Source of the DNA: Platynereis dumerilii
Taxonomy: Eukaryota; Annelida; Polychaeta; Phyllodocida; Nereididae
Reading direction: 5' to 3'
Length of the DNA: 64,000 bases
Assembly: GCA_026936325.1 (NCBI GenBank)
Contig: JAPTHN010000004.1
Location: 45,783,289 to 45,847,288, forward strand
The notes under the pieces are model-generated. The model searched no databases. It was not told the DNA's origin and saw only the letters and a program-made list of their open reading frames with translations. Both the position numbers and the translations under genes were made by a program. Shown one piece after another: positions 34,101-49,100 of this stretch. The first letter of the stretch is position 1. Every line of letters begins with the position of its first letter.

Positions 34101-37100
34101 ATTTAAACAGCAACAATTTCTATTGTTACACTCCAGTGCTATTGCTCACCTCTGATTAGTCAGAATTACATAATATTAGGGTATAATTCCCTGGGTCAGA
34201 CAGCTGCTGCTCATAGAAATTTTAGAAAGCAAATCTTGTTTTGCCTACATTGTATCTAATGAGGCTCTCAGCTCTATACATGAACCAAGTCCTCAACTTA
34301 CAGATGATTTCATTATCAATTTTCATATTTGTAGACATTTGAGGTAGAAAATACATCATTTTTCTTGCAATTTTCATTGGTCGCACTAGAGGGTCTGACA
34401 TTGGGAGAATGTAAGGCACATAGATTCTGGACAAGTGTCCCACCTGAAGCATGTGCACCCGCTCAGGTAGAACTTCCACCTCCCCCTCAACCCAGTCATA
34501 AATTATGAATAGTCCCTTACTGATGTCATAGACAATGCTAACAGCTTTTGGTCAAGGCATGCTAATTTAGTCTAAATAGATGTGAAGCCATTCAGAGTCA
34601 GCTTGAAACTGAGTTTTAAATATCAATTGAAGCAATCAACAGTTGTACACAGGAGTGTGAAATACAACTGTTCATGAAAAAGTGAAAGAGTTCATGTGGA
34701 TTGCAGATTGACATGTGTAAACAACTGCCACAAAACCAAGTTGGCCTTTGCTGTATCCTATTGATCAAAATTATGACATCATTTTTCCAGCAAACATCAT
34801 TTGTTTGGAGCAAGCTGAAAAAAAATGACACGCAATGGGCAACTTGACCAATCATCTTGCAGGATTTTCTGTATTTTGTTATTTGAGAAAAGTCTACAAA
34901 TATGAAATCATCTGTAAGATAATAAGGGGTCACTTGTTATATTTTGGACTGGAAATTCAAAGAATGGCCACACCATGTCTGTCTCCCTTGTCAGGGGCAC
35001 CCCGTGATCTGCTATTCCAATTATCCGTTGTGAAGCAGGTCCGCGCCTGGCTGGTAGACTGTTAGCTAGGATTTTCCTAGCTGGAAAAGTTGTCAGTTGG
35101 GAGTCGGGTAATGAGAAAGCAGTCGAGGCAGCTGGCTGGGAAAAAAAATATTCATATCAGCTGGCTGGGAGGTGCTGAATGAAACTTGGGCTGGCTGGCA
35201 AACCAGCTGGCAGCATAATAGATATTTTCTCCCAGTCGCATACACAAATTAATCTAAGTGTCACAAAAGATTTGCAACCAAGACGTTAGTCCTTACACAG
35301 ATATGGGCATTATAATAACACACTGTCATGACCCTGCCTTGTCCTTAAAAGTTTCACTGATTAAAGTCATACCATCTACCATAACTAATAGTGGATCGAA
35401 ATTCTCGAACAAATGTAGAATTTACAATAATATCTTATTTACATAAAACAGCAGCCTCCTGAAACAGCAAGGTGATTGTCACTACCTCGCGTCAAAAAGA
35501 TTTCAATGTTGGCAGAAGTATTGTTTTAAGCAAAATTTGGGATACTATCCGATGGTGAATGGACACTCTTGAGCAAGGAAGCTTTTTTTGTCCCTGGTAT
35601 CCAACTATCCATGCTTGTGATAGGCAAATAAAACATCTCTCACAAGGGATAAATTTGTAACATGTTGACGACTCCTGCTCTCTCTCGCTCCCTTCTCATC
35701 AATCAACCATATCTATCTATCTACACTCCTGCTCATAAATATGGAATATTTTTTTGGAAAAAAAGTGTCAAATAAAAGTAAATTTCAGAGTGTGAATGCA
35801 AGCAAGAATTATTGTAAAGGTCAAGTCATCTTCTCTGATCACTCTTTGAAAGCCTCAACTAAATTTTTTGCAAGAATTAAAAATTTTTGGTTGAATGCAC
35901 CTCACCCCAAAAAACCCCCTGAATTTCCATATTTGGTGCTGCTGTAACTTTTCCTGGGTCTAACGCTGCAGCATGCGTTTTACACGAGAGCATGTTCTTC
36001 CCTTAAGCGGTCATTGGAAGTAGTTATGGTTGAATCAGACCGTCATGTGCTCCAGCAGAAGTTGCTAAACTTGTCAATTTCAATGGAGAATGTTGAAGTA
36101 TTCCATATTTATGAGCAACAGTGTATCTATTATCACATTCTGGACCAATCATATGTAGAAACTTTCTTTGCTAAACAGCCATTATACCTGAGTTACTTAC
36201 ACAAAATGTCAAGACCTTGACATTTGCCTGCGCCCTTTGGTTACTAGCATAAACCAGGTAAGCCTCATCATCGCTGAGGCATGTGAAACAATTCACATGA
36301 ACTTTCTTGCTTAAAATAGAAAAATACATAAATTTATAAATTATAAGTGTTATAAAAAAAGACACTAAAATGTGCATAAATACAGGTACTATTACAAAAG
36401 TTAGGAGCTGGCAAGGTGATAATTGTGGAAGGGGAGCCATGAATTTTTGGTGAAAAAAAAAATTGTTCGATGTCATGATCATAGCATAGTTGAACCATCG
36501 TAATATCAACATTTTGTAATGGCAGAAAATAGTCTTTGTAACCAAATTTTTGAGCAGTCACTCGTCGGGGCACTGTAGTGTGTGTCATTTTTTAAACTTT
36601 AATCTGGATCATGTTAGTCTTTAAACCAATTAATATCCTATGTGAACAATGCAGCTTGTGAGGTTTTATGCATTTCTCTAGTGGGGCTGCAGAATTCTGC
36701 AGGAAGCAGCAAAATTCTGCAGTTCTCTGTTGCTTACAGAATTGGCAGTTCTCTGTCCCTGCAGCGTTTCTGAAAGTTTCTGATAAATTGTTTGTTTGAT
36801 TGTTTACTGGAACAAATCAACCATCAACAACTGAGTACAACAACTGCAGAGATTTATGAAAAGAAGATTATGAACAGTTTAATCCAATTGTTTACTGTTT
36901 GAGGTAGTTTTGCAATCACACCAAACTGATAACTTGCATAACAGTTTTTAAAACTGGCAGTTAACTGTTAACTGTTTAGAAATTGACTGTTAAAGTTAAT
37001 CACCCTGAAGTACACCAGAGACACCTAGTGTTTGTTTGAGCTTGCTTGGTTGCTATAAACAAAGCCTACAGAATCACACAGACTGTCTGTTGTTCAATTG

Positions 37101-40100
37101 TGACGTAACCACAACTGATGATGTCACAGTAGCCAAGCTCCCATTGTGACGTGCCCCTGGTGGATTAGAGACAGTACAGCTAAATTTGCCTGTTGTGTGT
37201 AGCTTCGACTGACTGTAGCTCAAAAACGGGTGCGGATGGAGCGCTATTTTTTTTTACCAATTTGTTGATAATAAAGCAAAGAACATTTTATTGGAATTTG
37301 AAAAAAACGGTAATACTCTAGCTATTTTTTTATCCATAAAAACTAATAATTTGAGTATTTTTATTAACATTTTAATGTAACTTCAATTGGCCCTACTGAA
37401 AAAGTTTGTGCGGATAGAACACTTTTTTTTTGGCTGGATGTGTAGCATTCAGGCCCAGTAACATCATACCGCAATTTCATAAATATGGTATTACTTTTGG
37501 ATTTTAGGGTGATTAACTTTAAGGTGGCTCGCTACTCGTGCCAAGTGGTAGTGAGCGCACATTCACGCGCAGCCAGGCAGGCCCTATCTATCGTAACGTC
37601 ACCACAGCAGCAGAGCTCTGCTGAGACTTCTTTTTCATCTTTTTTAATTCCGAAAATTCCATGCGACGGCCGCTTCGTTTGCCATTTGCGCCACTTCTAT
37701 TGTGGTTAGAGACTTCTCGTTTGGAGCATTAGATGCGTTAAGACAAATACTATAATCTGACAGACTTTCAGTCCTCTACTCTCAATAGAAATTTCTGCTG
37801 GCGATTTTCGGCAAGCATGACTAATTTCTCAAAAATGACTCTGTGACATAAATAAATTTTTGTATCAATATCCAGGCCCATTGGGCCATATGTCTGTATC
37901 ATTATATTGTTCCTCACTTTATTTGGAAGCAAATGACAAAGAAATAAAGAATTCTATCTCGTCATTTTTTTTTTGTGCTATGGTTCATAAAAAATATTTA
38001 ATTTTCAAAATTGAAACTTCTGTTCCGAACCCCTAGAAAAGTTCTTTAAACTAAATATATTTATATGAAATTTGGGTCTGCTTTTCCATCAACCTTTCCT
38101 CTTTAATTCCATGCTTCATTTAATAACAGCGGATGAATGGCCACTGAATGGCAGGGAAAACTTCACAGTAAAAAAATTAAGAAAAAAATTGAGTTTTTCA
38201 GGTTTGCGTGGACTGACTTTCTTTTACATAACCTCAAATATTTTGAAAGAAAGGCTGGTAGCGACCACTTTTGTTCACATATCCTTGCTATAAACTATAT
38301 TTTGGATCATTTTAAACTATTTTAAAGAAATCCTATCTTAGAAAGTTCACGAGTATCGAGCCACCTTAAGCGAGTTAACAGTTAAACTGGAAACTCTAAC
38401 ATACATGTCACTAAGTTCCCTATGAGTCGGTGAAAAAGCCACCTGTTTCAACGGTGAAGATTGGAGAAACACCTTCAATGACATCATTGACACTCTGAAA
38501 ACAGCCAGATGTAAGCACTTGAATTTCGCCTACTGTAATTCAAATTCATGACAGGCTGACAACCCCTGATATTGCTAGGCAGAAACCCTGATTCCAGTTG
38601 TTTTGTTATAACTAGAATTGGGGCCATTCAAAAATGGCACTTCTCGGCTGGTACATCATTTTTGAATGACGCCAGATTGTCCCATTGGGACGAGAGATTG
38701 CCCATTATGTTGAGAATATTTGCTATAGGCAGGTCTGTGCATTTGCATTTTAAATACTGTTAACATTATTCTAGTATTTTATCGCATTAAAACCTGATGA
38801 TCTTCATTCATTGATTGCTACTACCATTGGCAGTAATTGCCATCCTCGATTTATATTTTCGATTGCTATTCTTGATTGCCATCCTCAATTGCTATCCTCG
38901 ATTGCTATTTTCCATTGCTATCCTCGATTGCTATCCTTGACTGTCACTGAACATACTGCAGTCATCTTTTAAGGTTGTGGCGAATGCGGACGACAAAATG
39001 ATGTGGACGCCATGGCGTGCACTGCTGACAGGCTGAAAACAGAGATTGCCCTATATAAATATGGGCAATCAATTATTATTGCATTTTTTCTCTAAGATAT
39101 ATATATATATATATAAATAGTCAAAAATGGACAATTTTGACCCAGGCGCCTGGGGTTTAAACTGATATTAGGCCTACAAGATAAACCATTGAAAGACTTA
39201 CATTATATCCTTTCTCTTAATAGCATACAGGAGATGCTGGCCACCAAGAAAGTAGAATTTTCTGAAAAGACAAAGATCGATTATAAAATCTGCATGGGTG
39301 ACCAGGAAACTCACCTGCAGACAACTGACAAATAGACAACTCCCAGACATCAGGCATTTCCAGCTGATGTTTTATTCAATCAGTCAAAAGACATACGAGA
39401 TACACAAGTGTTAGGTATGTTGCATAAAAAATTTTTAATCTGGAATTTCACATTGAAACTATTTTTATGTGACAGACACTTCAATAAAAGAAAATTAGCC
39501 ACCTGAACCACCTTAATATGTCAATTATTAAAGAAGTTACAAGCATTTTTGTATTCCAAAAATAAAGTAATAATTTGCTATGTTTTAGCATTGTAATTAC
39601 AAAAAGTCTGTGATCAACGATTGTGGTCTTCATAACTCTGTTGAAAACGAAGATGATTGAATGAAACTTTCAACAGATGGTTATCAAATTCAGTGTCTTT
39701 TGTAGACTAACCAATAACTTCATTTGCTATAGCTGAACCTGACTTTTAATGGCAACCAACAAACACACAGTGAAGTATACCACTTATTTAAACAATAAAT
39801 ACCATTGCAAAGTTCTGAGGTAAATTCAATTAATGTGAACCAAAATCTAACACATTGCAAAGCATCTACTGTTCATTTACGACATCTATTGCCAGTGAAA
39901 CAAGGATGGATGACTGGGGCTTTATGTCGCATATTTATGCATTTGTTAGGCTCCTTGGGACACAAGAAAGTAACAAGGTAGCAGTTAATTAATAGATATA
40001 CTGATATTAAATCAGTTGCTTCACATAAAGAGGGTCAGCTTTTCAGCCTGGCCACCAAGGCAAATTTTGAAATACAAACACACACTTGAGTCTAGAGGGC

Positions 40101-43100
40101 GTCCGCCTAAGGCAGATTTCACGAAAAGTGGTCTCAGAGGGTAGAGTCAAGGATGGTAATTCCGTCCACTTTTGGCTAAAACTGTATTTCTAGGACAATG
40201 GGAATATATACAGAAATTGAATTTAGTCCATTGGAAGGAACACATTCCGAACTTTCATGAGCAGACGAAAAAGTCAAATATTCAAATAATTCCTACCAAA
40301 ACCATGGCAACCAAAATTGAAGGTAAGGTCATCTAAATCCGTCCAGTGTGCTGCTAAATCCGTCCAGCAAGGATGGTAAATCCGTCCACTGGGCATAATT
40401 CTGCCCACACCTATCATATTTTGTTATTTCTTTCAGTTTTGCAATTTATTAACTATCAAAAACGTTTTTGTGTTGATTTTTTAATAATGGAACTATGACA
40501 GCACGAGAAATACAATAATTAAAAAATATAGATCAATTACAATACAAGAATTTCAATTGACAGCCTCAATAACATTTAGATTAGCCTTTTAACCTAGACA
40601 AAGTGGTAGAATTGCTCCAATCTACTTTCTGTAATCAGTGGTATGCCATTTATCAATATCAAAAGTCATAAAAATACTCTAAAATATATTTGATGAAGGT
40701 GGACGGATTTGCAAAGCCTCAATCAAGTCAGTTCTGAAATAATGATGGTAATTCCTTCCACTTTCATTTCCACTGTATTTCTTTTCAAAATTTTACAATT
40801 TGGTAATTTAACAAATTCTACAAAAAATTATTTAATTTCACATCATGTTCAATAATTTTTTACCTAAAATCCAATTTTTGTTGATATAAATAGGCCTACA
40901 AGGTTATGGCCACCAGATCTTAAAATATCTGTGATGACGTCACAGGATTTGATTGTTTTCATTCCACCTTGTTAAAAAAGGCTATAAATATTGTTTAAAT
41001 ACTGTCAAAACAATAAAAATGGCAAAATTAGTTTAAAACGACTTTCTCCTAATTTTAGAAGTCAAACAACTGCAACATGTATATATATACACACATAGTA
41101 AGGGGTGGACGGATTTACCCTCCTGGACGGATTTACCAGCCTTGACTCTACCTTAAACTTTCCAACCCTTTTGTTATCCCTCTGTTGCTTCCTGAAGCAA
41201 GTAAACCTTTTACTAAGTACATCTGTGAGCTAAAGAATAAATATCAATAAAATAATCCTCAAATATGTAGCTTTTTGCTCTTAAAAATATATTTTTCTAT
41301 CCCTCATAGGGACAATTTTGGACGACCAAACTTACTGGTCATTAGACGTGCTTGCTTTGGCACTCTCTGGAATCTGCTAAAACCAATTCAGCAAAATGTA
41401 ATGATATGCAATTGATACAAAACATTTTGAAAATTATTTTGGAACCATTTGTAATTGTGTTGGTCATTATAAACTTGGAAAAAAAAAGAAAAAGACTGCT
41501 AATGTAACTCGATTCCGTCATAGGACACTGAGGTTACATTAGCAACTTTTACATGGGGATTTTTCTGTGTTCTTGCTACTTATGCAAATTTTGAACGTGA
41601 AATTCTAAAATTTTATTGAAAAACATGTATTATTTGCCTATAATATAATATAATAATATAGTATGATTTTATATAGCGCCCATTCCAGATAAATCTGCTC
41701 ACAGGCGCTCACCATATTGAACGGCAATCATACCAATCATTATAGTGATAACCTCTGGATATGGCCGGAGCAGGGTTCGAACCCACGTCCTCATGTGTAC
41801 AAGGCGGGAATGCTAACCATTGTACCACGGAGCCATATATATAATTATACATTACCATTGTACCACGGAGCCATATCTACATTTATACATTACCAAAAAC
41901 ATAAAAGACTGGGTGTGGTAGCTGTTCTTTTAGTGCTAATGTAACCACAATTTTGCATCTGTCCACTTCATAGTGTTACATTAGCAAAATTTGTCTATCC
42001 AAATTAGGTTAAGGGGAGGTATGGGTGAGAAGGGCATTTTTTTCTGTAATTTGTAGAATAATGGCCCATATTTGGTATCAAAAGATAGGTTTCAGCTAAA
42101 TAAGATGATTTCAGGTCATTTTGCATTTTTGTGATGAATGGTTGCCGTGGTAACCATTTAAAAGAGTGAAAAAAAGCAGATTTTTACTGCTCACGGCATG
42201 TGAAATTTCTGAAGTTACAGACTGAAAATTACAGAGGGGATTTTTGATATTCCTTTTCATAATGTCAGAAATCAGGGAAAAGTAGACAAAAGTCACTTTT
42301 TTGAAAAAAAATCTTGTTTTTATGGCTACAATGTCAAATAATTTTGTAACAAAAAAAAATTTTAAAAATCTGGTCTGTTGACAATTTTTCAAGAATTCCA
42401 ATGATGTATCCCACAAGTTCCTATGTTGAACAATTGTCCCAATTTTTCACATCTGGCACAGGGTAAAAGTTGATTTTCGCATGTTGGGGAAATTTGCCGT
42501 GAACGTCATTTCAGGCAATTGGCCTCTGTATGAAATATCCGTGGCAATTTCTCTAAATTTAATGAAGCAACAGGTGCAAAATTTGGCCAATATCATTGCT
42601 ATGTTTCACCACCGTAAATTCCATGTTGCCATAGCAACTGCTTTTTTTTGCGGACGTCTTTGAAATGGCACAATGCGCTATATTTTCTTACTAAGATTTG
42701 GCAATGATTTTGTATTGGACATGGTTTTAAGTGATGATAGAGACATATTTTAATAATATGATAATGCCGCAGCATAGAAGACAGGACTTGTAAATACTCG
42801 ATCGGTTGACAATATTCATAGGTAAATAAAATACCAAGCATTACTTTTTTGCTAATTTTATTTTTTTGGGAAATTCATTCGTTGAATTTTTTGAAAATGT
42901 TTTTTGTTTTGAATTTTTTATTTTTTTTCAAGTTTTTTTTTCTCGTAATTTTTTTTGGGAAATTTTATTTTTTCGAAATTTTTTATTTTCCAGAAATTTT
43001 TTTTTTTTTGGAAAATTTTTTTTTTCGGAAATTTTCTTTTTTTTTGAAAAAAATTTTTTTTTTGGGGAAAAATTTTTTTCGGAATTTTTTTTTTTTTTTT

Positions 43101-46100
43101 TTCGGAATTTTTTTTTTTAGGAAAAAATTTTTTTTTGGGATTTTTTTTTTTTTGGCGGAATATCAAACAGAAGAAGAAGAAGAAGGTAGTCACGTTGTAG
43201 TCACGCGTGACGAGAAGCAAATGCCAGGATCATATTATGGGATGTCTGAAGCACTTTTTTTGATTGAACCATCTGGAGCACTCCACTCGCCTGATAGCCA
43301 GAAGGGACGAGACACCTGGCTTTGCTCGGTGAGCCGGTGGCTCTGTCCCGTCTATAATTGAAGCTTGGACTGGTTGCCTGACTTGGTGTAGGTCAAAGAT
43401 ATGGCATAAACTGGATTTGTGAAGCTTACATATTTTTTGGGAATTTCTCACCCATACCTCCTCTTAACGAACACATGATTACATCTCAAATTTTTTCTGA
43501 ACAGAAAGCCAGGTTTCCCAGGAGCAGGCCAGATTTGGTACCCTTCTGGTATTTTCATTTTTATTGCAGTAGGACCAGCATAAAAAATTCCATCATTCAT
43601 TTATCGTTGTTACATTAGCAAAAGGCCATATTTTTTTAAAAGCTGCTCTGATCTACCAATCCAACAGAAAACAGTGAATACCCATGATTTTATCCAATGG
43701 ATTGACACAATAAAATATTTAGATTTCTGCTTTTTTTTGTCCTGCCAGCTATCCTCAGAAAAAGCGCCCTGAGAAAATCTGAGCAGCTACGAATCAATTA
43801 TGTCTGGCCTTATCAGTATTGTGCTAATGTAACTTGTGGTAAGGACAATTGCTGCTTTTCGTGAAATCTGCCCTAATGCGCCCGCAATAATTATTTGTAG
43901 GCCTATCCTATTCACCTTGTAACCAAAAGAAATCCATAGATATATACCTACTTGATTTGATCAGAATTGTCACTTTGGTTGACAGTATGACAGACGGGGA
44001 ATATCAATGACACAAATCCATCCATTGTTCTTTCAATATTATCAACGTGCGGTTCATACAATTGTCGTCCTATGGTTGGATGAGGAATTAAATTCTCGAT
44101 TTCCACGTCAAATTGTCCTGGAAAAGAAAATATATGGTTATTATTGAATTTTATTTAAGATTTTTGAACTGTGAATAGGGAAAAAGCAGGTGAGTAAAAA
44201 AACAAGGATGATGATCAGAACTTTTGACACTGTTGTCATTGTTTTAGCCCTCACATTATCAATAAGGAACAGCTAGTTGTTATCAAGATATCTGTTTTAC
44301 TTGACATACAGCTGGCAGCAAAATTATTCAACCCCTTAATGTCTAGCAAAAATGAACGTGGTGATATCAGTATTTATCACCTGGTTGGCTGTGAATATCA
44401 CTGTTTACAGTCAAAATATCAGGGCCTATGATATTGTAAAAAATACCACCCTTCAACGGCGATATTTTTCAACAATGGTTATGACATCACCAGCATTTCA
44501 GCTGCCTGATGATGTCACAAACTAAACAAGGCAGAATAATGGGATTGTGACGTCCTGTCCATTGTTGCTCCATGGTGACGTCACATTTTTGTAATGGCAG
44601 AAAATAGTCCCTCTTTATAACTGAAAATTTGAGGTAAAACCAGGTGATAAAAACAAAACAACCACGCGTCAGGGCACTTCGTACAATATCACTCGCTGTT
44701 GCGTGAATTAATATCACCCTGCGGGCTCGAGTGATATTAATTCACACAACAGCTCGGGATATTGTTACTCAGTGACCCTGACTTGGGTTGTTTTGTTATA
44801 GTATCAAATCATGAAAAAAAGGATAACGTCATAATATTAGACAACATAATGCAGTGAAGGATACCTGAATCGGGTATCGGGGTATGCAGTCTGCATTTCG
44901 TCATCATGTACAAAAGCTTTTCACAAATGGGACGGTGGGGTTTTCTTGGCAAGGTATATGATATGGTAGTGCCATCATATCTTGTGATTTCACATCCTAA
45001 TGTTTCTATCGTTTTATTGACAAATTACAGCCACATGCAGAAGTATGGTGAGGAAAAGTTTGTTTTCCAGCAACTAAAGTAAATATGGAGGGCTTCAGTT
45101 CAAACCATTCTGTAGACAAACCATGAATTCATAATGAGGCTTTCTCAGGGCTTGTATGAATTTGATATATCGTAACGAACAGTTATGAATTGCTATCCTG
45201 ATTAAGACTCACTGGTGCATGAGAAATTAACATTTTGGTGTAAAAGTCATATCGGGGCTCATTGGCTTGTGACGTCATATCCATTGTTGCTCCATGGTGA
45301 CGCCACATTTGTGTAATGGCAGAAAATAGTCCCTCTTTGTAACTAAAAATCTGAGGCAAAACCAGGTGATAAAAACAAAACAACCACGCGTCGGGCACTT
45401 CTAACAATGTCAGGAGCTGTTGTGCGAATTAATATCACTCTCGCCCTTTGGGCTTGTGAGTTATATTAATTCACACAACAGCTTGTGATATTGTTACTCA
45501 GTGACCCTGACTCGGGTTGCTTTGTAAAAGTACCGCGCTTGAGTCACCTGATAAGTTTCATATGTAAATGCCAAAGCATGAAGACGGGATCGCCTGAATG
45601 CAAAAAATACATTTTAAAGACTCTGAATTGTAATTATCTATAATTATTTCTTGAATTTTAAAATTCATTTTTGTAGTCAGGTTTGTTCAATAAAAAGTTT
45701 GGAGAAAAAATTGGAACAAAGAGAAATAGGTTGGAGAGGTAATATTCTAAAAGAAAATATCAAAGAAAAGTTTTGAGGGTAAATATATTTCTTTTTTTGG
45801 AAATATTTATTTTTGGTCATTTTTATTTTTTGGAACACTTTTTTGTCAAACATCTATGTTTTTTTTGGGTAAATTATTATTTTTTTCCAACATTTTTTCA
45901 GGGCCGACAATGAACTTTCAGGCTGAAATGGCCTGCTCTTGGGCTGTCAAAATGCCATATTGCCCTCACAAGTCCCGTTATTGTTATATTATTAATATAC
46001 CTCCACCATGAAAGCAGTGTTCTTATTGGCTGAGAGCTGATCACATGTCAGTCATCACTTTAGTATATTGACTGATTCCGAGGCATTAATCAAAAAATGA

Positions 46101-49100
46101 AAAATCTGATTTTTTTATTCCCCACCAAATTTTTTTTTCCAAGTTTGTTCTTAGATATTTCTCCAAAACTGTTTTCCAAAAAAAAAATTTTTGGCCAAAA
46201 TTATGTTTCAAAAATTGTTTCCCCAAATGTTAGGCCTATTCATATATATTTTTTTTCCCCTAATTTAAAAAAAAAAAGTTTTTGAAAACCAATGCCTCGT
46301 GAAGTAGTTTTCACTTACACACCCTCGAGGGAAATAGATTTGACTAATGCCCTCGAAATCAGTCATATTTGCATAATAATAATCATAATTATATCACATC
46401 GTTTACCTACCCAGATACTTTTCATTTGGATAACATGGTTCAGACGTAGACTGTGTTTCTGAAGAGGCTGAAATAAAAAAACAAAAATGAAATATTAATA
46501 AATAGATTCAATATAATGGGATATATACGAGGGGCGTTCAGAAAGTTCACGGCTTTTTTTTATATGGACACTTATTTTCAATCTAGAACTATGATTTTTT
46601 TACAGGATAAAAGTCAGCAGTTTTGGAATGGATTTCCAAAATTTTGGACAATTTGGACATTTTTAAGTCATTCTGTGGTTGCCATGGAAACAGAAAGTTT
46701 GGCTAGGTGGAGCAGGTAGTACGGAGATCAAGAAAACCAATGAATTGCGGCTGAGAAAGACTCCTCTCTGTCACTTGTATTAGTAAGATTGACAATTTGA
46801 CACAAGAAATATGATATTTGCTTCTAAATATACTTTCAAGCGTGCCAAATGTTTGTATTCTTACAGCAAACCAATGTGGGAGAGCACTCCTGCATGGCCG
46901 ATTTGGCAAGAGCAATTCAGGCGCAGAAAGTGAGTCCTTAACTAAATCAGGACTTATGACAAAGAATGGATCCACTGGTATGAGCAAGAGACCTAAAGGG
47001 ACAGCATTATCCATCCCAGCTTTTCCTATGACATATCGCTTTACATAGGACCTGGTTTTCCATTACCTTAATCACTGGGGGCAATAGTTTCAGGCACTGT
47101 AGGAGAAAAGGCTTTGGATAACCGAAATGCTTTCACAAAAACTTTTCCTGGAGGGCTTCAAAAAACATTTATTTTAACGCCTCAGGTGTATGAATTAATG
47201 CTTTTGTAGTACTTGCGAGTATTTTTAAAAGGTAATATTATATTTCTTGTGTTAATTATTGTCAGTCTTACTCATACAAGTGGCAGAGTGAGGTCTCTCT
47301 CAGCCGCAATTCATTGATTTTCTTGATCTCCGTACTACCTGCTCCACCTAGCCAAACTTTATGTTTCCATGGCAACCACAGAATGACTTAAAAATGTCCA
47401 AATTGTCCAAAATTTTGGAAATCCATTCAAAAATTGCTGAATTTTATCCTGTAAAAAAATTCAGTTCTAGATTGAAAATAAGTGTCCATATAAAAAAAAG
47501 CCGTGAACTTTCTGAACGCCCCTCGTATATTATATAGATAGTGGATGGTGAGGAGACCAATATTGAGTTTTATTGGCCGAAGCAGTAATATTGGTCGAGG
47601 CCGAAGGCCGAGACCAATATTACCTGCTGAGGCCAATAAAACTCAATATTGGTCGACTCAACATCTACTATTTGTTATATTCTGCACCAAAATTTTCAGA
47701 CTTATACCCAATTTGAGATTATCAAACAATCGCCAATAAAACTTGTTTAGTGAAAAAAAAAACACCATTTTTTTAGCTGTCTATTTAGCTATCTATCTAG
47801 CTATCTATCTAGCTATCTATCTGGCTAGCTAGCTATCTAGCTAGCTATCCAGCTATTATCTATATGTCTATCTGTCTATCATTTATTCTGAGTATTTTAT
47901 TCCTTATCGTAAAAAAACGTTTCTATAAATTAGTGTTTTTAAGAGGCTGTGCCTGTAAAAATCATGCGGGGGTGGCAACGTGGTCCGTGGCGGATCAAAA
48001 TGATATTGGCATGGATCATAGTATCAACAAAGTTAGAAAACCTAGTGGCGAAATTTCGGGTCAAAAATGTTTATTTTTGGATTGACAGGCCTTCAAAGTT
48101 TTACCCCCCTCGGCCTCAAAAGGAGTATTTTACATTAAAATGATAGTAAAAACACACCTTGTTTGGACCTCCACAGCTCTGGTTCGCCGGGGAGTGGCAC
48201 AATAGCGATAACACATTTTGTTTTCTTATAACTTGAAATTTGCAAAAATATGAAATTAACTCTGGGACCTCTTCACCCCATATATATATGAGCTTATTCG
48301 TATATGTATAAAATGCCACTTTTTTGGTCACTTTTTGGGCTTATTTAAAAAAAGACGCTTTCTACCGGAAACGTCCCAAACATACTATATCTGACTTTCT
48401 CCTGTTTAATTCAAGTTAATCTTGTTAAATGAAGTACCAACTTAACTTTGGAATTCAATTCATATGCAAAATGTCTTCCAAGATGGCCACCATGGTCAAT
48501 GTTGTGATGCCGAGTAGGCAGTAAATCAGCAAAAAAAAAAGCCAAATTTTCTCCGAAATTGACCAAAAGTGCCACTCATTTTAAATTACAGAAGTCAACA
48601 AGGTCTAAATTATCTGACCATGGTGGAAAGACCACAATAGTAATTCTCAAGTGTGTTATAAACAATGAAATTTAATTTTGTGTATTACAGGTTGCCATGG
48701 CAACAATGGTTTTTGTCTGGTTTTCTTACAGCACATAGCGTGATCATTGAAAATTACCAAACAAATGACATATGTGGTGTCTTATATCCCACTAAAGTGG
48801 ATGGTCAAACAATCGCTGTAAAATCCAACTCCTCCCTCCCTCGACTATGGGATTGTTTGGTTCAAACAGTAGCAAATTTTATGAGATCCATAATATTTCT
48901 GCGTATTCAAATGGCTGCCATCGGCCATATTGCTTTGCAGAGCCGATTCAAGTATTTTTGTGCAATTTACTATGTTTCAGTGATAACAACTTCAATGTTG
49001 CATCATCTCTGATAATTTTGGGAAGCAGATTTATTTCTTTACATATATTTTTGATTTTAAGTGATCCTGGGGTAGAAAAACCAAAATGGCCAAATGGCGG

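Larger units (their letters stand above)
40097..43883. mobile_element. TIR element hosting three further insertions
   Basis: GGGCGTCCGCCTAAGGCAG followed by ATTTCACGAAAAG at the left is inverted at 43855-43883, where the minus strand reads GGGCGCATTAGGGCAG then ATTTCACGAAAAG. Within it sit a TA-flanked element (40144-41148), a SINE (41660-41833) and TTAA family 1 copy 2 (42013-43463). What remains is marked by GCTAATGTAAC and its inverse at 41499, 41540, 41936, 41976, 43610 and 43822, which probably are internal repeats of the host element. The superfamily is unknown. Confidence 0.65.

Noticed and set aside
42849-43361. Phe-rich 170-residue frame and its Lys-rich antisense
   Set aside because: Low-complexity T tracts without codon structure.
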